DNA of 64,000 bases from Gnetum montanum (lineage: Eukaryota; Streptophyta; Gnetopsida; Gnetales; Gnetaceae), in assembly GCA_015680685.1 (NCBI GenBank), contig MNCI01017633.1:1-64000 (forward strand), in the 5' to 3' direction. Position numbers and translations under genes: made by a program. Below the pieces are notes generated by a model. The model saw only the letters and a list, made by a program, of their open reading frames with translations. It was not told where the DNA came from and did not search any database. Numbering within the stretch: position 1 is the stretch's first letter; each line of letters starts with the position of its first letter. Below are positions 35,841-47,553 of this stretch, piece after piece.

Positions 35841-37560
35841 AAAGGTTTTTCTCTATACCACTTCATCTAGTGGTTCTTCCTCTTCAAGATCATCGAAACA
35901 TACTTTCTTTTTTGAATGAAGGGATTTCTATTGTGCTCCTCTACACTTTTTCTTTTTTTTTAGTTCTCCTTCTTCCTTGGCCACTTGATCAATGAGCCTT
36001 TGGATTTGATGAGCCTTCATCTCTAATAGGCTTCCTTGGGCATAAACCCCAAGAGTATCTTTGGTTTTATTTTTAAGTCCATCTATCATGTGGAAAAGTT
36101 GTTCCCTTCAAGAAACCATGGCCTAAGCATTAGTGCAAAAGCAAGTAATTCCTACCTAGGGCTACATTAAGGGATTCATAATTACCTTATTTCCATCCTT
36201 TGATTTTTTTTCTCAACTTGGAGATCCTAAAGTACATTAGATATTTATCATTGAACAACTTCATCATTGTACTTCATCTGTGAATAGACTCTAGCTCCAA
36301 GGAATGATATAAAATTTTAAATTTTTTATAAGTGTCTTGGAAAATAGTTTGGGTTCCTACCCCTTATTTTTAATATTTTTTTAAGACAAAGGCATCATGG
36401 AAGGCTTGCAGATGATGTTGTAAATTAGCATTATATCCTCCTTAAAATTTAGAGATGTTCATATTAAGTTGTTTGATTTGGCTATTGCTTTAATGCTTGG
36501 TAGAAATATGAATTTCTTCTAAAATATTTATCATGCTTCTCATAGCAAGAAATGGCTTATTATGGTCATTATAATCATGGTGACCCTTGCCATGGCCATG
36601 TCTCCTATGATGTGGCCTACTATGTCATCTTTCCTGATGATGCTCTTTCTCTTCTTATTGTTATATATGCTCTCTCCTACCATCTCTAATATGGGTCCTT
36701 CTATCATCTTCATCTCAATCTTGATCATTTCTCTTTGGTCTCAGTCATGTTTCCTCTCATCAAAGTTTGATGATGAGAAGGATGATAAAGGTGGAGGACT
36801 ATGCAAGTGGTGTTGACTCATCCTTCTCCTTTGATCCCTTGGTTGTTCTCTTAGTAAATGGTTTAGCGACCTTGGCCTTGAGGTTATTCTAGTCTTAGAA
36901 TCAATTCTCTCCTCACCTTGGTGATTCACCATGGTTGATTGTAACCATTGATAATTTTTGTTATCCTTGCTGAAGGGAGGAGGACCTTGGTAACTAGATT
37001 ATCCTAATGGAAATTCTAGCCCTCCTTTTGTGATTACGAAAACAATGAGATTGGGACCTATTTACCCTTGGAGGCTTTGTGGCAAGCCTCCATGTATTTA
37101 TCTTTTCTAAGCTAGCCCTCTTTTAGTTGATAATATTTGCAAAGATGCTCCTTCATTTAGTAGTCTAGGGCTGTTGGTTCAAGCCCCACCTCCATGAGAG
37201 CTATCATGAACATGGAAGGAATAGAATGATCATGAGCAACATAACATTATCCTCCAAATATCCCTATCATAGCTTCTTATCCTAATGGAGGATAAAAGTG
37301 CAATATAGATAATAGGGATCTAGATGTGCATAGACCACCTTTAGTAATTGAGGAATCTCATCAACATCCTATTGAGGTTCATTCTATTGGTTAGAGTCAT
37401 TAGTTGGTGATGAATCAATCTTGTGAAAAGAAGTCATCTTAGTTTGTCCTTATATCATGTGCCTTAATAAAATATTATTATTAATTTTATAAGAGATGAT
37501 TTGTTATATAATTTTATAATAACTTTGTATGATTTCACTATCTAAAAATACTTAGTGTAC
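35841..37560 (-). pseudogene. RE-4 gag, broken and interrupted
   Basis: Minus-strand gag-like sequence collinear with RE-2 gag (the block before CACTTCATCAAGTGG in RE-2 matches 35870). It contains the GVYAQGSL-like and basic Arg/His-rich parts (about 36040 and 36540-36800). It stops abruptly at the RE-3 LTR, so RE-3 inserted into this gag. The open frames at 36540-36932 are in mixed phases and not a separate gene. Confidence 0.6.
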
Positions 37561-37574
37561 TTAGCTAAAATGAG

Positions 37575-37592
37575 TCCTCAGCAATGACACCA
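37575..37592 (-). other. RE-4 primer-binding site
   Basis: TGGTGTCATTGCTGAGGA on the minus strand, a decayed tRNA-Asp type PBS placed one base from the LTR. Confidence 0.75.
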
Positions 37593-37593
37593 A

Positions 37594-38565
37594 TGATGAG
37601 TAGCGGGTATTCCCTACACCCAAGTATACAAATCACTAGCATATACACATGATCTGGTTGAATTTCATAAACTTCGTTTACCTAAGTAGCCTATATCCTT
37701 AAATGGTGAAAGATATGGTTACTGGTTGCTGTCTTCCTAATCCCACTTATGTTACTTTATTCATATGGTTAAGTATAATTGAGGCATACNATTACTGGTT
37801 GCTGTCTTCCTAATCCCACTTATGTTACTTTATTCATATGATTAAGTATAATTGAGGCATACAATATTTGTTTTTATACTTTTTATTATTTTCTTTTATC
37901 TTGTAGAATGATTGAATGAATGAAAATTTTAAGTATTTAATTTAACTAATTACTTAATTAAACTATCCTAAACATGAACCATCCATTTCCACTTTTCACA
38001 CACATCCTAAACATATACTAACACTATTTGGTTAACAAGTGTTTACTGTTGGGTGTAATTCTTAGGTGTACCAAGTTTCCACTATTGGAATTACCAAGTG
38101 CTATTATATTATGCTCAAAGTGGTTGTTCTCACATTAATTACAAATTAGAATATTAAATATTCACAATAATAAAGAAAATTACATTTAAAGTAAAATGTT
38201 GTAAAATAAAGTTAAACTAATCCAAGTGTTGTAATGGATGGAAGAAATCTTGATTTTATTATTGTTCATGAAATTATACCTAGGTACATATTGCACTCAA
38301 ATAAAATGTCATATAATCAATTTGATCCATGCTATGGGCACTCAGAGGGAAAATTTTACTAATTTCTACAGAAAGAAACTACAAAAATGTAGTACATGCT
38401 AAGGTATCAACCAAACACTATCATAAATATAGTACATGTACATACTTATACAGGCAACAATTGAATTAGCGTCACCACACATGTGCCAATGCATCTTGAG
38501 ATGCTTTGATAAGGTTATGTTAATGGTCATGCATCAACACAATTGCCTTATTTGACGTTTCATCA
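37594..38565 (-). repeat. RE-4 5' LTR
   Basis: Termini TGATGAGTAG (plus strand) and GTTTCATCA. It includes an assembly joint: an N at 37790 between two near-identical 72-base copies (37718-37789 and 37791-37862). The true LTR is therefore about 900 bases. The U3 (38460-38565) has TGTTGATGCATGA and AAGATGCATTGG boxes. Confidence 0.8.
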
Positions 38566-39007
38566 ATTACCCTTTAATTTTGTTTCTTGACTATCTTGTC
38601 TCATCCAAAATCTCATGTAGTTATGTACCTTATTAGTCCTTTATCTAATATCATTAGAATCAGATCAACTAGTATTTGCATGAATCGATGTAGTGGGAAA
38701 GCATCTTCATAGGTTATGTTTTTCACTTCTAGTGATTCATCTTAAACATGATGCACTTCTAGTAATGGTTCATGGTTTGTCCTAAATCGTGGCTCATAGT
38801 TCTTCATGGATTTTGGTTTGTCCTTGATTTTGGTTCACCCTAGCATGTCATTATCTTTGATACCAATTATAACATGTTATTCCCAAATGTCATGAAAATT
38901 GTCAAATATATGTCATATTTAACCTTATGTATAATGCACATCATAGGAAAAATATAAAAGAAAAATTGATAAAACTTGATATCTTAGGTAGCTGAGTCAT
39001 GGGGATA
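38566..39007. other. Unassigned stretch ending in a polypurine tract
   Basis: No coding region is seen. The last bases, TCATGGGGATA, match the polypurine tract of RE-1 (ATGGGGGTA) and lie directly before an LTR, so at least the right part is the 3' end of another plus-strand element. Confidence 0.45.
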
Positions 39008-39978
39008 TGATGAAGCATCATTCTGTCAAGTGTATCAATTAGTTGAGATATCGCAAATGCTATATTATAGATGCTATGTTACATTTGCATTGATGCATCC
39101 CTGTCGATGCATCTCAATTGGCTACTATATCGTAGAAACTATATCACATCCATTATAACTTATCTACATTAATACATCTTTGTCAATGCATCCCCATTGA
39201 TGTAGCCAAATGAGTTAACACATCCTAGTCGACGCAATGTTCTTATTTGCTTATAAATATGCAAGCATCCATAATGTATTTGGCATCATTTGATCAATAG
39301 CGTAATCTTGGTAAATAGTTAGTGAGTGTTCATAGCATGGATTTGAGTCATTTGTACATCTTATTCAAGTAGCATTGTACTTGGACACATTTCATGAATG
39401 ACAATAAGATCAAGATTGATTCATATTCCTTGCAACACTTTAACTTAGAATAGATTTATTTTCAATGCAAATTAATTTTGATGTAATTAGTTAATATTTA
39501 CATTTTTATGCACATTAATCAATTGGTAGAATGAGTGTGACTAGTTTTTAGCATAAACACGTATTCACTTAATAATTTCAATAGTGTTATTGCTTGGTTC
39601 GTAAGGTAGCATAACACTTGATAATCCTAGTAGTGGATATGTGAGTTTAGGATCTTTATGAAAAGCTAGAAAAGAACACTAATCATGTTTAGGATAGTTT
39701 AGGATTTAATTTTATTATTAATTATATGAAATAATTAATTTCTATGTTATTATTTAGTTTTGTTTAAGGCCCCAATAACATCAATAATCATATGTTTCAC
39801 TTTGGACTAAACTATACATGATAAAGCTAATACTAGTCCAAGTGGGAAGACAATGACCTATGATAAATGCTTAATGATCTAGATACTATACTAGTCCCAT
39901 CCACAAAATTTAATCAGATCATGTATGCATGCTTTTAATCCATATGGTTAAACATAGGGAACACTTTGCTACTCATCA
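39008..39978 (+). repeat. RE-5 LTR with polypurine tract on the left and PBS on the right
   Basis: 971 bases from TGATGAAG to TACTCATCA. The U3 is the longest of the set and carries several dyad boxes: GAGATATCGC (39053), CATTGATGCATCCC, GTCGATGCATC (39092-39115), TCAATGCATCCCCATTGATG (about 39183) and GTCGACGC (39227). The TATA box TATAAATATG follows at about 39243. It is followed by TGGTATTGTTGTTGGGGA (39980-39997), a decayed tRNA-Asp PBS. Confidence 0.8.
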
Positions 39979-39979
39979 T

Positions 39980-40555
39980 TGGTATTGTTGTTGGGGATGA
40001 TGGTATTTATTTAGATTAGCTATATTATAAAAATTTCTTGTAAAAAGTATTAATGATTTATCTTGTCAAAAATATTAATATTTTAAGCCACATACATATT
40101 AACCGAAAACATGTCTACTTCACATAGGATCAATAGTCCATCACATGATGAGAACATTTGTAGGAGAAATGATAGGATCTATATTAAAAAAAAATTGAAG
40201 TGAACCACTATAAGTAGAAGTTTCATATGCTCATTCCAACCCTTACCACCAAAGATTATGTTCAACTATCAGAGATAATCCTAGAGGGGATGGAACAAGT
40301 CCTAGAATAAGAAGGATCTCAAGGCTTAGGACCTTCACCAAACCTAGAAGAGATGAATCAAGGGATCATAGGGGGAGATATAGGAGTCATGGTAGTTCTT
40401 CTAGTTTACCATCTTCCTCTTGATCTTCATTTTCTAGTTATGATGAAGATCAATGTAGCTATGGAGATAGAGCTTCAATAAGGGGTTAAGATGAAGATAG
40501 AAATAGATATAAAAAACAAGATAAAAGGTATCAAATGGAGCATAGATGAGTCCAT
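39980..40555 (+). pseudogene. RE-5 PBS, leader and gag start, truncated
   Basis: After the PBS the leader runs to about 40140. A gag N-terminus then follows with an Arg/Ser-rich basic stretch (40290-40450) like the RE-1 region 13260-13440. It is cut at 40555 by the Copia LTR. Confidence 0.6.
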
Positions 40556-41730
40556 TGAGGATCATTAAACTTAGAAGGGGGGATGAATAAGTTTCCCAAA
40601 TTAAAAATTATTGAGACAAAGCACACACACCAAATTTAATGTGGTTTCCCAACTAGGGTAGTCCACACTCAGAGGATAGTTTACTAGCACACCTCCATAC
40701 TTTATTACTCTCAAATGTGGTTTGAAGGGTACTAAACCCTATACAAGCTCTAAGCTCTGCTCTAGAGTGATTTGACATGACAAATCCACTCAACCTTGCA
40801 AGGTCCCAACAAGCTTAGAAATGTGGTTTCCAAGATCCCAAAACCTTTACAACTTGAGCTCCACTCTGGAGTGTTGTGCTACTACACCAACACTTCATTG
40901 CATAGTATCCTGATAAGCTCAAGCAAGATGCCTTCTTGCAAGAAGCACATCAACCCTACAAGGCAATAAAAGAGAACAAAAATTACAAGGGATAAATGTA
41001 ACTAAGTTTACTAATCCTTGTACTTTGAGGCATAGCTCACTTTGACCAATTACAACAAACAAAAGATAGTATGATGAGGAAAAATAAAAAGAGAATGATT
41101 ATTACAATTATTGCTTGATAATTACACTTAAAAGTACATAATGCTTGTACATTTTGTAATGGAATGAAGTATTATTATAGCTAATATGTTTCTGAAATCA
41201 CCTTAGAATTCATGCAACATCTTATGACCACTAGAGACATCTTCTTCAAGGCTGAGACATCTTTCTACATTAGGGAGTGATGACTTTTCTTTAGGAAAGA
41301 CATGTTTGTAGAGATGTCTTCAGGAAGACATCCTTCTCACAAAAAAGATTTCTATTTTTCAAAGATGTCTTTGTTTGAGTAATCTTCAAGTAAGCCAAGA
41401 CATTTGTTGTTCTTTGGAGACATCTTTCTAACTTTCCTTCACTTCGACCAAGACATATACTATTTTTTGGAGATGTCTTTCTTCAGTTTCCTTTCCATTT
41501 TAAATCTATGTTCCTTGTCCTAACTTTTGCATGCTTTCTTGAGACCTTCTTTGAGCTCTCCTTTTATCTTAACCAATTCATTCCTTGAGTATTCATCTTA
41601 ACATTTCTTTGTAGATATCATCTCATCATCTTCTTGTGAATTCTTTGTACCTGTTCTATAATCATAACAAGCATACAAACATTTTTTATCTCCATTTTCA
41701 TTAAAGTTTTGACATACCAAAAGGTCAACA
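40556..41730 (-). repeat. Copia-like 3' LTR
   Basis: On the minus strand it begins TGTTGACCTTTTGG (41730) and ends ATGATCCTCA (40556), 1175 bases. It is preceded by a good polypurine tract, AAAAAGGGGAAGAT (41744-41731). This boundary style is typical of plant Copia elements of the SIRE/Maximus kind. It contains repeated AGACATCTTT-type words (41240-41480). It interrupts RE-5 gag. Confidence 0.75.
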
Positions 41731-43300
41731 ATCTTCCCCTTTTTGGTGATGTTCAAAACTTAGGAAAATGGGTTAGTTGACATTCAAACATACATCTACA
41801 AAAAATAAAAATCCATAAAATCCATTGGCTATTCTCTCCCCCTTTTTGAACAACATCAAAAAGGATAAAGCTCATAAACCTATCTCTAAAGAAATATCAT
41901 TTTTCATATAAAACATTTTTAAAAAATTCATATTGATCACAAATATTTTGGGAAAGTTTAAGAATATTATCAATCATTTCAAAAACTCCCTAACAACTCT
42001 TCATAAAAGAAATATGAGTACTTCTTGCTTTAATTTAGTCCATATTCATAAGAGAGGGCATAAAGTACTCAAGGGAAGATATATTCATAGCAAGTTGTAT
42101 TGCCATAGAGATGCCAACATTTAGTGAAGAGAAAAAAACATCTCTTAGAATTATTTTCATAGGGCTAATGATGTCAAAACAAATAGGAGCTACCCCTTAT
42201 TGAAATTCAAATTCTAAGAATTTTGGACCAAGTAACCTATCTTTTTGAACCAATAAAGTCATTAGTTAAACCAATATTTCATGATTCCATCAATACTCAA
42301 CTCCTTTGAAAGCATCATGAAACTAAATTTATGGCAAGAGAGAAAGGAAATGCTTGTGTAAATAAGATTAGGTTCTCATAAATGAGGACAAATACCAAAT
42401 CAAAATAAGCTGATGTCCAAAAATAGCCAAGAAGATTCTTAACAAGATGTTCAAACAGTAACTATCATAAAATAAAATGTCTATAAGATATCTTAACCAA
42501 GATTTAATTCTACCTTTACCTTGGATGTTGTACCATACCCGTACATGAATTCTTACTCATTTTTGAAATGTGGTATTTTGTTGCTTTAGTGTTTCTTGGT
42601 AGAAGCCTCCAAAGACTCCCCCTACATTGGTGACCTCTAAGATGACAAAAGATAATGAGGAACAATCTCTCCCTACACATGTGCAACTTTCCTTGGGCTT
42701 TTAAGATCATCTTGTATTTTTCAAGTAGTTTTCATATATCATCAAAGTACCACAAATGTAGATCATCATTAAGATCAAATGTGGAGACAAAGTCACCAAT
42801 TACTAATATTAATAGAATTTTCAAAAAAGTTTCTACTTATGATTCATGACTTATACCAAAAGCATCAAAGAAATGGCTCAAATATTCCAAAGGGCATGAG
42901 CTGAAAAATAGATCATCACAAGAAGTTCAAACCAAGCAAGATTTAAAGGCTATTGAAAGCAATATAAAAATCCAAAAGAAATTATTACAAGTGCTACACC
43001 ACATATTTTCTTAAAATCAATTGCATCGAGTTCAAAATGAATATAAGAGATACTCTAAACAATTATTCCAAAAATTCCCTACTCTAGACATAACACTTCA
43101 TAAATAATGTAAGATTGAATCAAAAATAATTTGGACTTCTCAAATCATATACTTATAAATTTTCTAGCAAGTACATAGATGGAAACTTACCTTGACTTAC
43201 CTTGCTTGTAGGTGAGAAGAGAAGATTAACGAATTTTGAGATGAGGTCTCCTATCATGAAGTACCTCCTCACGTTTTCATTCTTTTTCATTAGATCTTTT
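41731..43300 (-). other. Copia-like internal region without recognisable pol
   Basis: Between gag and the 3' LTR, where protease, integrase, RT and RNase H should be, no such motif is found in any frame. The stretch is AT-rich with only short frames. The element has either lost pol or been replaced by noncoding sequence. Confidence 0.5.
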
Positions 43301-44485
43301 ATATTATGACTCTATTTGTTCATGTTCCTTATAAAAGAATCCTTGATCACTTATTTCATCATCTTTCTCTTTGAGGAAATTTTTGATTCTCCACTTCTCT
43401 TCATTTTTAGCTACTACTACCTGTAAAATATCCTTACCAAATCCTTTTTTACAAGACCAAGCATTAATCTTGTTTTTCTTACTACCATAATTTTTCTAAA
43501 CAAGTAAAGTATTATCCTTGTGAATAACATTATCAAACCTAAGTATGCTTGAACTTGAAGTTGCATCTTCCTATGTGACTTTCTCCATATTCTTTGGTTG
43601 TTCTTCAAGAGTCTTTTCTTCTTAAAAATTTTTACAATCCTTATTTAAAGAGGTTAGTTATTGAATCTTGGCTCTTATGTTTGAGATTTCTCCTTTCATT
43701 TCATTTTAAATAGCATCTAGGTTAGAATTTAAAAATTTCTTTCCTCCTCTAAGCAAATAATATAGAATAATAATTTCTTCTCTAAGATCACTATACCTTT
43801 CATCATACTTACCACCTTATTCAACCATATGTGAAGAATTATCATCTATAAGTGCCATGCATATGAGATCAAAATTTTTGATATATTTGTCTGCTTCTTC
43901 TTCACTTTTCTCACCATCATCCTAGCTTGCATAAAGTTGGTCTTTTTCAATTCCTGATCATTAGATTTGCTCTTTGCCTATATCTTGCTATCACTAGGGT
44001 ATTCAAAGGCCATATGGCCTCTTCTTCCACAAACCCAACATTCTATAGAAGACAAATCTAAGTTAGAATTCAAGAACTTTTTACCTTTGAGCAGATTGGA
44101 TGTTTGTTGATATGTCCCATCGTTTCTTATTATTATCAATCCTTGTAGCTTCCTTAAGAGAAAGGCAATCTCATGTTCATTGCCCTCANATTGTAGCTTC
44201 CTTAAGAGAAAGGCCATCTCATGTTCATTGCCCTCATCATGCTCATTGCACTCCTTCTCCTTGGAGGTAGTCTTCAGTTCTTGGATGGCTCCTTCACTTA
44301 TGAGATTTATTCATAAGCAATGAGAGAGCTTTGAAGCTCTTCAAATTTTAGAGTTAAAAAATATCTGATATCTTCCATGGTCATGACCTTTGGTTTAAAC
44401 TCTGGCTAAAGTGTTCTAATAATTTTAATGATGACATCGCTCTTTGAAAAATCTTTACTAGTACCTCTAATGTCTATGACATCCA
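43301..44485 (-). pseudogene. Copia-like gag with zinc knuckle, broken
   Basis: Minus-strand blocks KVMTMEDIRYFLTLKFEELQ and SLIAYE (about 44385-44310) match the end of the UBN2-type Copia gag. Further on, CWVCGRRGHMAFEY (about 44040-43998) is a CX2CX4HX4C zinc knuckle whose last Cys has become Tyr. An assembly N at 44189 duplicates about 46 bases. The right edge at about 44485 joins RE-6 ORF3 without an LTR, so the 5' part of the Copia element is gone. Confidence 0.65.
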
Positions 44486-45572
44486 CCAATCCTGCCAGAT
44501 TGCTCTTGCTAGCTCAAGAGCATTTCCTGGATCTCACGGATGTATCCTACCATGGTTTGCGAGCCTAGCTATGTTGTTTGTGTAGGTGGTGGAGGTGGTT
44601 GCTACTCCTCCTCTATCTGTGTGGTGACAGGAGTTTTATCTTTCATCATCTCTCGCCACGAGGCAATTGAGGCACATTAGATTACATCATTGGAATATCG
44701 TGCTATCCCTGCTCATTTGCACAACTTTTGGATTAGGTAGGGAAAGGGGAGAGCTCGTCTTCCACGTTCGTTCTCAGTGAACCTCTTTTCAATCTCCAAA
44801 AACAACAGCTATGGAAGACTCATTGGGAATTTCCCAATCAAGGCGGCACACGCACGAGCAGAAAAGGTTGTGATTTTGCTGTGTCTTACCATTGGGTTCA
44901 AGTGGTAAGACATGATCTTTGAGTACACTCTTTCCTCCATGGTCAAGGAGCCAAATTCCTTGCGCTCTACCCCGTAGCACCTTTTGGTCCATTGCACCTT
45001 TACCTCTAGATCGGCCTGCTTTGGAATTTCCACCACATCTGCCCTAGTTTCGAGCAACCCCAAAGCCTATGTTATCGCCTCCGAAGAATAAGAGACATAA
45101 ATATCTTTGATTCTTACTATAGACCCTAGTTGTCAATTCATCCAGAAGAGATAAGTCTCTCCTAAGTACCATTCACCATTGGTGGTGATGATTGGCCACA
45201 TCGGAGAGTTCTGCAATTGGAGCCTCATGTCTTCTGGCACGTTCTCGAGGAATGGTCCAAAATTTAGCTCTTGGAGGACCATTCGTTGCATCTTGCATAG
45301 TGTGATAGCATCAAGGCAGGCTTGGGTCAGGGTGACCTCAAGCCATGGTGCTATCCCAGGAGTCTCATCCCTGAGCGATTACTCACTAGGAATCTCCTCT
45401 TCAGGAATCTGATGAATAGATTCCACGTCAGGTCTTTTGCAGAAGGGCCTAGTTGCATGAGAGCCCTCCACATGCTCTGGTAGTTGCATACCTCATCCCC
45501 TTCCCATGCGTGGGCACTTTCCCTTTGTTGTGATGGTCCTTCATCCCTTGGGTGCCTCGGTTTGGGTGCCAT
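44486..45572 (-). pseudogene. RE-6 ORF3, N-terminal part
   Basis: Starts ATGGCACCCAAACCG (45572) straight after an acceptor-like TTTGATTGCAG. It reads with few stops: WRALMQLGPSAKDLTWNLFI, ETRADVVEIPKQADLEVKVQ, LTMEERVYSKIMSYHLNPM, ACAALIGKFPMSLP and ALPFPYLIQKLC, ending with an Ile/Glu-rich GYIREIQEM. The spacing of LPFP-LI--LC after an ALL/CAALIG block recalls the 'putative plant transposon protein' domain; that match is from memory. This is the best-preserved ORF3 in the window. It is cut at about 44485 by Copia sequence, which removes the coiled-coil half seen in RE-1 and RE-3. Confidence 0.6.
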
Positions 45573-45925
45573 CTGCAATCAAACATAACCGCCTATTAGA
45601 CCATTCATAAGTAGCTTAAGATGGTCCGTATATACTTTCTCAGTTTGACCAAGTTATGTTATTGGCACAGGCACATCGTTAAGTCTTCCAGAGCTTTAAT
45701 TTATGGGTTAGGACCAAATTTTTTGTAATTAATCAATTAATTAATTACACAAAGGCACCACCCCCCACGACTAAGAGCATACCTCTGGTTGCGTAAAAGG
45801 GCAAGAATAGGTTGATGTGGACTCGCAATGGAATGTAGGTGCCTTGGGAAAGGTTAGGTAGAAAAAATGGCAAAAAATCCCCTCAATTTGGATTCCAAAT
45901 GATAAAATTTTCAAAGCGTAGCGGG
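45573..45925 (-). other. RE-6 ORF3 leader with likely 5' intron
   Basis: Lies between the internal TATA box and the ORF3 ATG. It ends in TTTGATTGCAG, a good splice acceptor; the donor was not fixed. No gene is seen. Confidence 0.45.
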
Positions 45926-46030
45926 TGTATATATAGGGGTTGGGTGTTGCATCGACAGGGCCGCGTATACACAAGCACTATGTATACGGGGCCTTGTATA
46001 CGCAATGTTGTACACCTATTGACCAGCATT
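45926..46030 (-). promoter_or_regulatory. RE-6 internal promoter-like block ahead of ORF3
   Basis: A dyad cassette with GTATAC three times, GGCCC and TGTCGATGCA (46030-45949) is followed by CTATATATAC (about 45936-45926). The plus-strand segment beginning GCATCGACAGGGCCGCGTAT (45949) aligns without gaps to GCATCGACACAGCCGTGTAT (51627) in the U3 of the same element's LTR, about 21 of 25 positions. Promoter activity is inferred. Confidence 0.5.
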
Positions 46031-47553
46031 GACCAACCCTAAAAAAACCCAAAACGATGAATTTGAAAAGCCAAATTGGGGCGGTTGAAGTGCATGAGAG
46101 GCCTGGTCATGGTTGAGGACATGAGGAAGGTAATCGGGCACAAAAAAGAGACAAAAAATTGGAGAACGAGACACAAAATGAACTCCGCGAGGAAGAAATC
46201 GAACAATGGAACACAGAAAATAATCAACTAAGAAATCCAAAGGATGGGAGACATAATAAGAAAAACCAGAAATATGCAGGTGGGTCCTCCCCATAGCAAG
46301 CAACAGCCTTTGTAGCCCCCACATACCCTCAACACCAGGGTCTGTGGGCCTAGGTGCCAAGAATTGGTGTTGGCCGGTTAAGACTCCAACCTAGGAGATC
46401 CCACCAAGGCATGGGAAGCCTACAAAAATCACGACGAACCCAAAAAACATAAAAAGGACAGTGAGGTGAGTACGGAGAGAAGTGGGAATAGAGGGAGAGG
46501 AGAGAATGAAAATTTTGATTGTTGACCACATGAAACCCCATGTACGATTGTGGTTAAGTGACCTAATAGAACCTTTCCTAAGGTCAGACCCAAAACCATC
46601 TGTAGTCAGTGACATCGCAGCAATAGACGAAGTCCTGACCATCCCCTAAGGAAGAAAGAATGCACCCACAAAGAACCACCACTCCAAAAAACATGAGAGG
46701 AATGAAGTGAAACGGGACAAAGTTAGAGGGGACCAAGGAAGTCCCATAACTAATGCGTATGGCCCATGAGAGGCGGTCTAACAAGTGTGCTTTTAATTCC
46801 CACAGTGATTCATGTTTCTTTTCTTTTATTCGGGGGAACCACACCATGCGAAGACCCATGCGTGTTTGCATGCATTCAACCAAGGGGTGTGCTTTGAATC
46901 CTCATGTTTATTTTTTCTTTTGAGGACCACACCATGCAAGGTCGAACTGCCCAGAAGCTTCTGTGGAGAGAGACTTGGAGTGGTAGGAAATTTGTAAGGG
47001 CACACCAGCAACCTAGGGAATAGAACAGAATGACGAATAAAGCATTCCCCTTGAAGTCACACCTGATTCAACTAGTGGATCATCCTTGAGTCTGGGAACT
47101 TCACAAGTCACACATTAATTATAATGTTATAAGTGAAAGGGTTGCATGTTCGTAATAGAAGGAAAACCATGGGATGGTGAATGGGTGAATGACGTGGACT
47201 CATTGCCGAGGTTATGAAGTGAAAACAAATGTAAAATCCAAGGAAAACCATNACCGAGGTTATGAAGTGAAAACAAATGTAAAATCCAAGGAAAACCATG
47301 CAATGGCAGGAGCCAGATAACAAGGAAGACTATTACAGTACCCATCGTAACGAAAATTGACTGTGCTAGACGCCTGAAGACAATACGACAACGTATTAGC
47401 AATTAAGCGAAAAAATGGACAGGTACAAAGAAACAAAAAATAAGTAAAGAAAAGGAAAAAAAATGTTCCAAGAATGTGCAAACATAGGAATGATGATGAA
47501 AAATGAAAAAGTGTAAAAAAATGACAAAATGATGAGGGGTGTAGTGAAATGGA
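46031..47553 (-). other. RE-6 3' noncoding region
   Basis: Counterpart of 22330-23840 in RE-2, including two copies of ACCACACCATGC (46847 and 46925). An assembly N at 47252 sits between two 47-base copies. Many overlapping minus-strand frames (46016-47666) are noncoding; none has a recognisable protein. Confidence 0.6.

Noticed and set aside
36540-36932. Overlapping frames on both strands
   Set aside because: They fall in the basic repeat-rich part of RE-4 gag and are in mixed phases.
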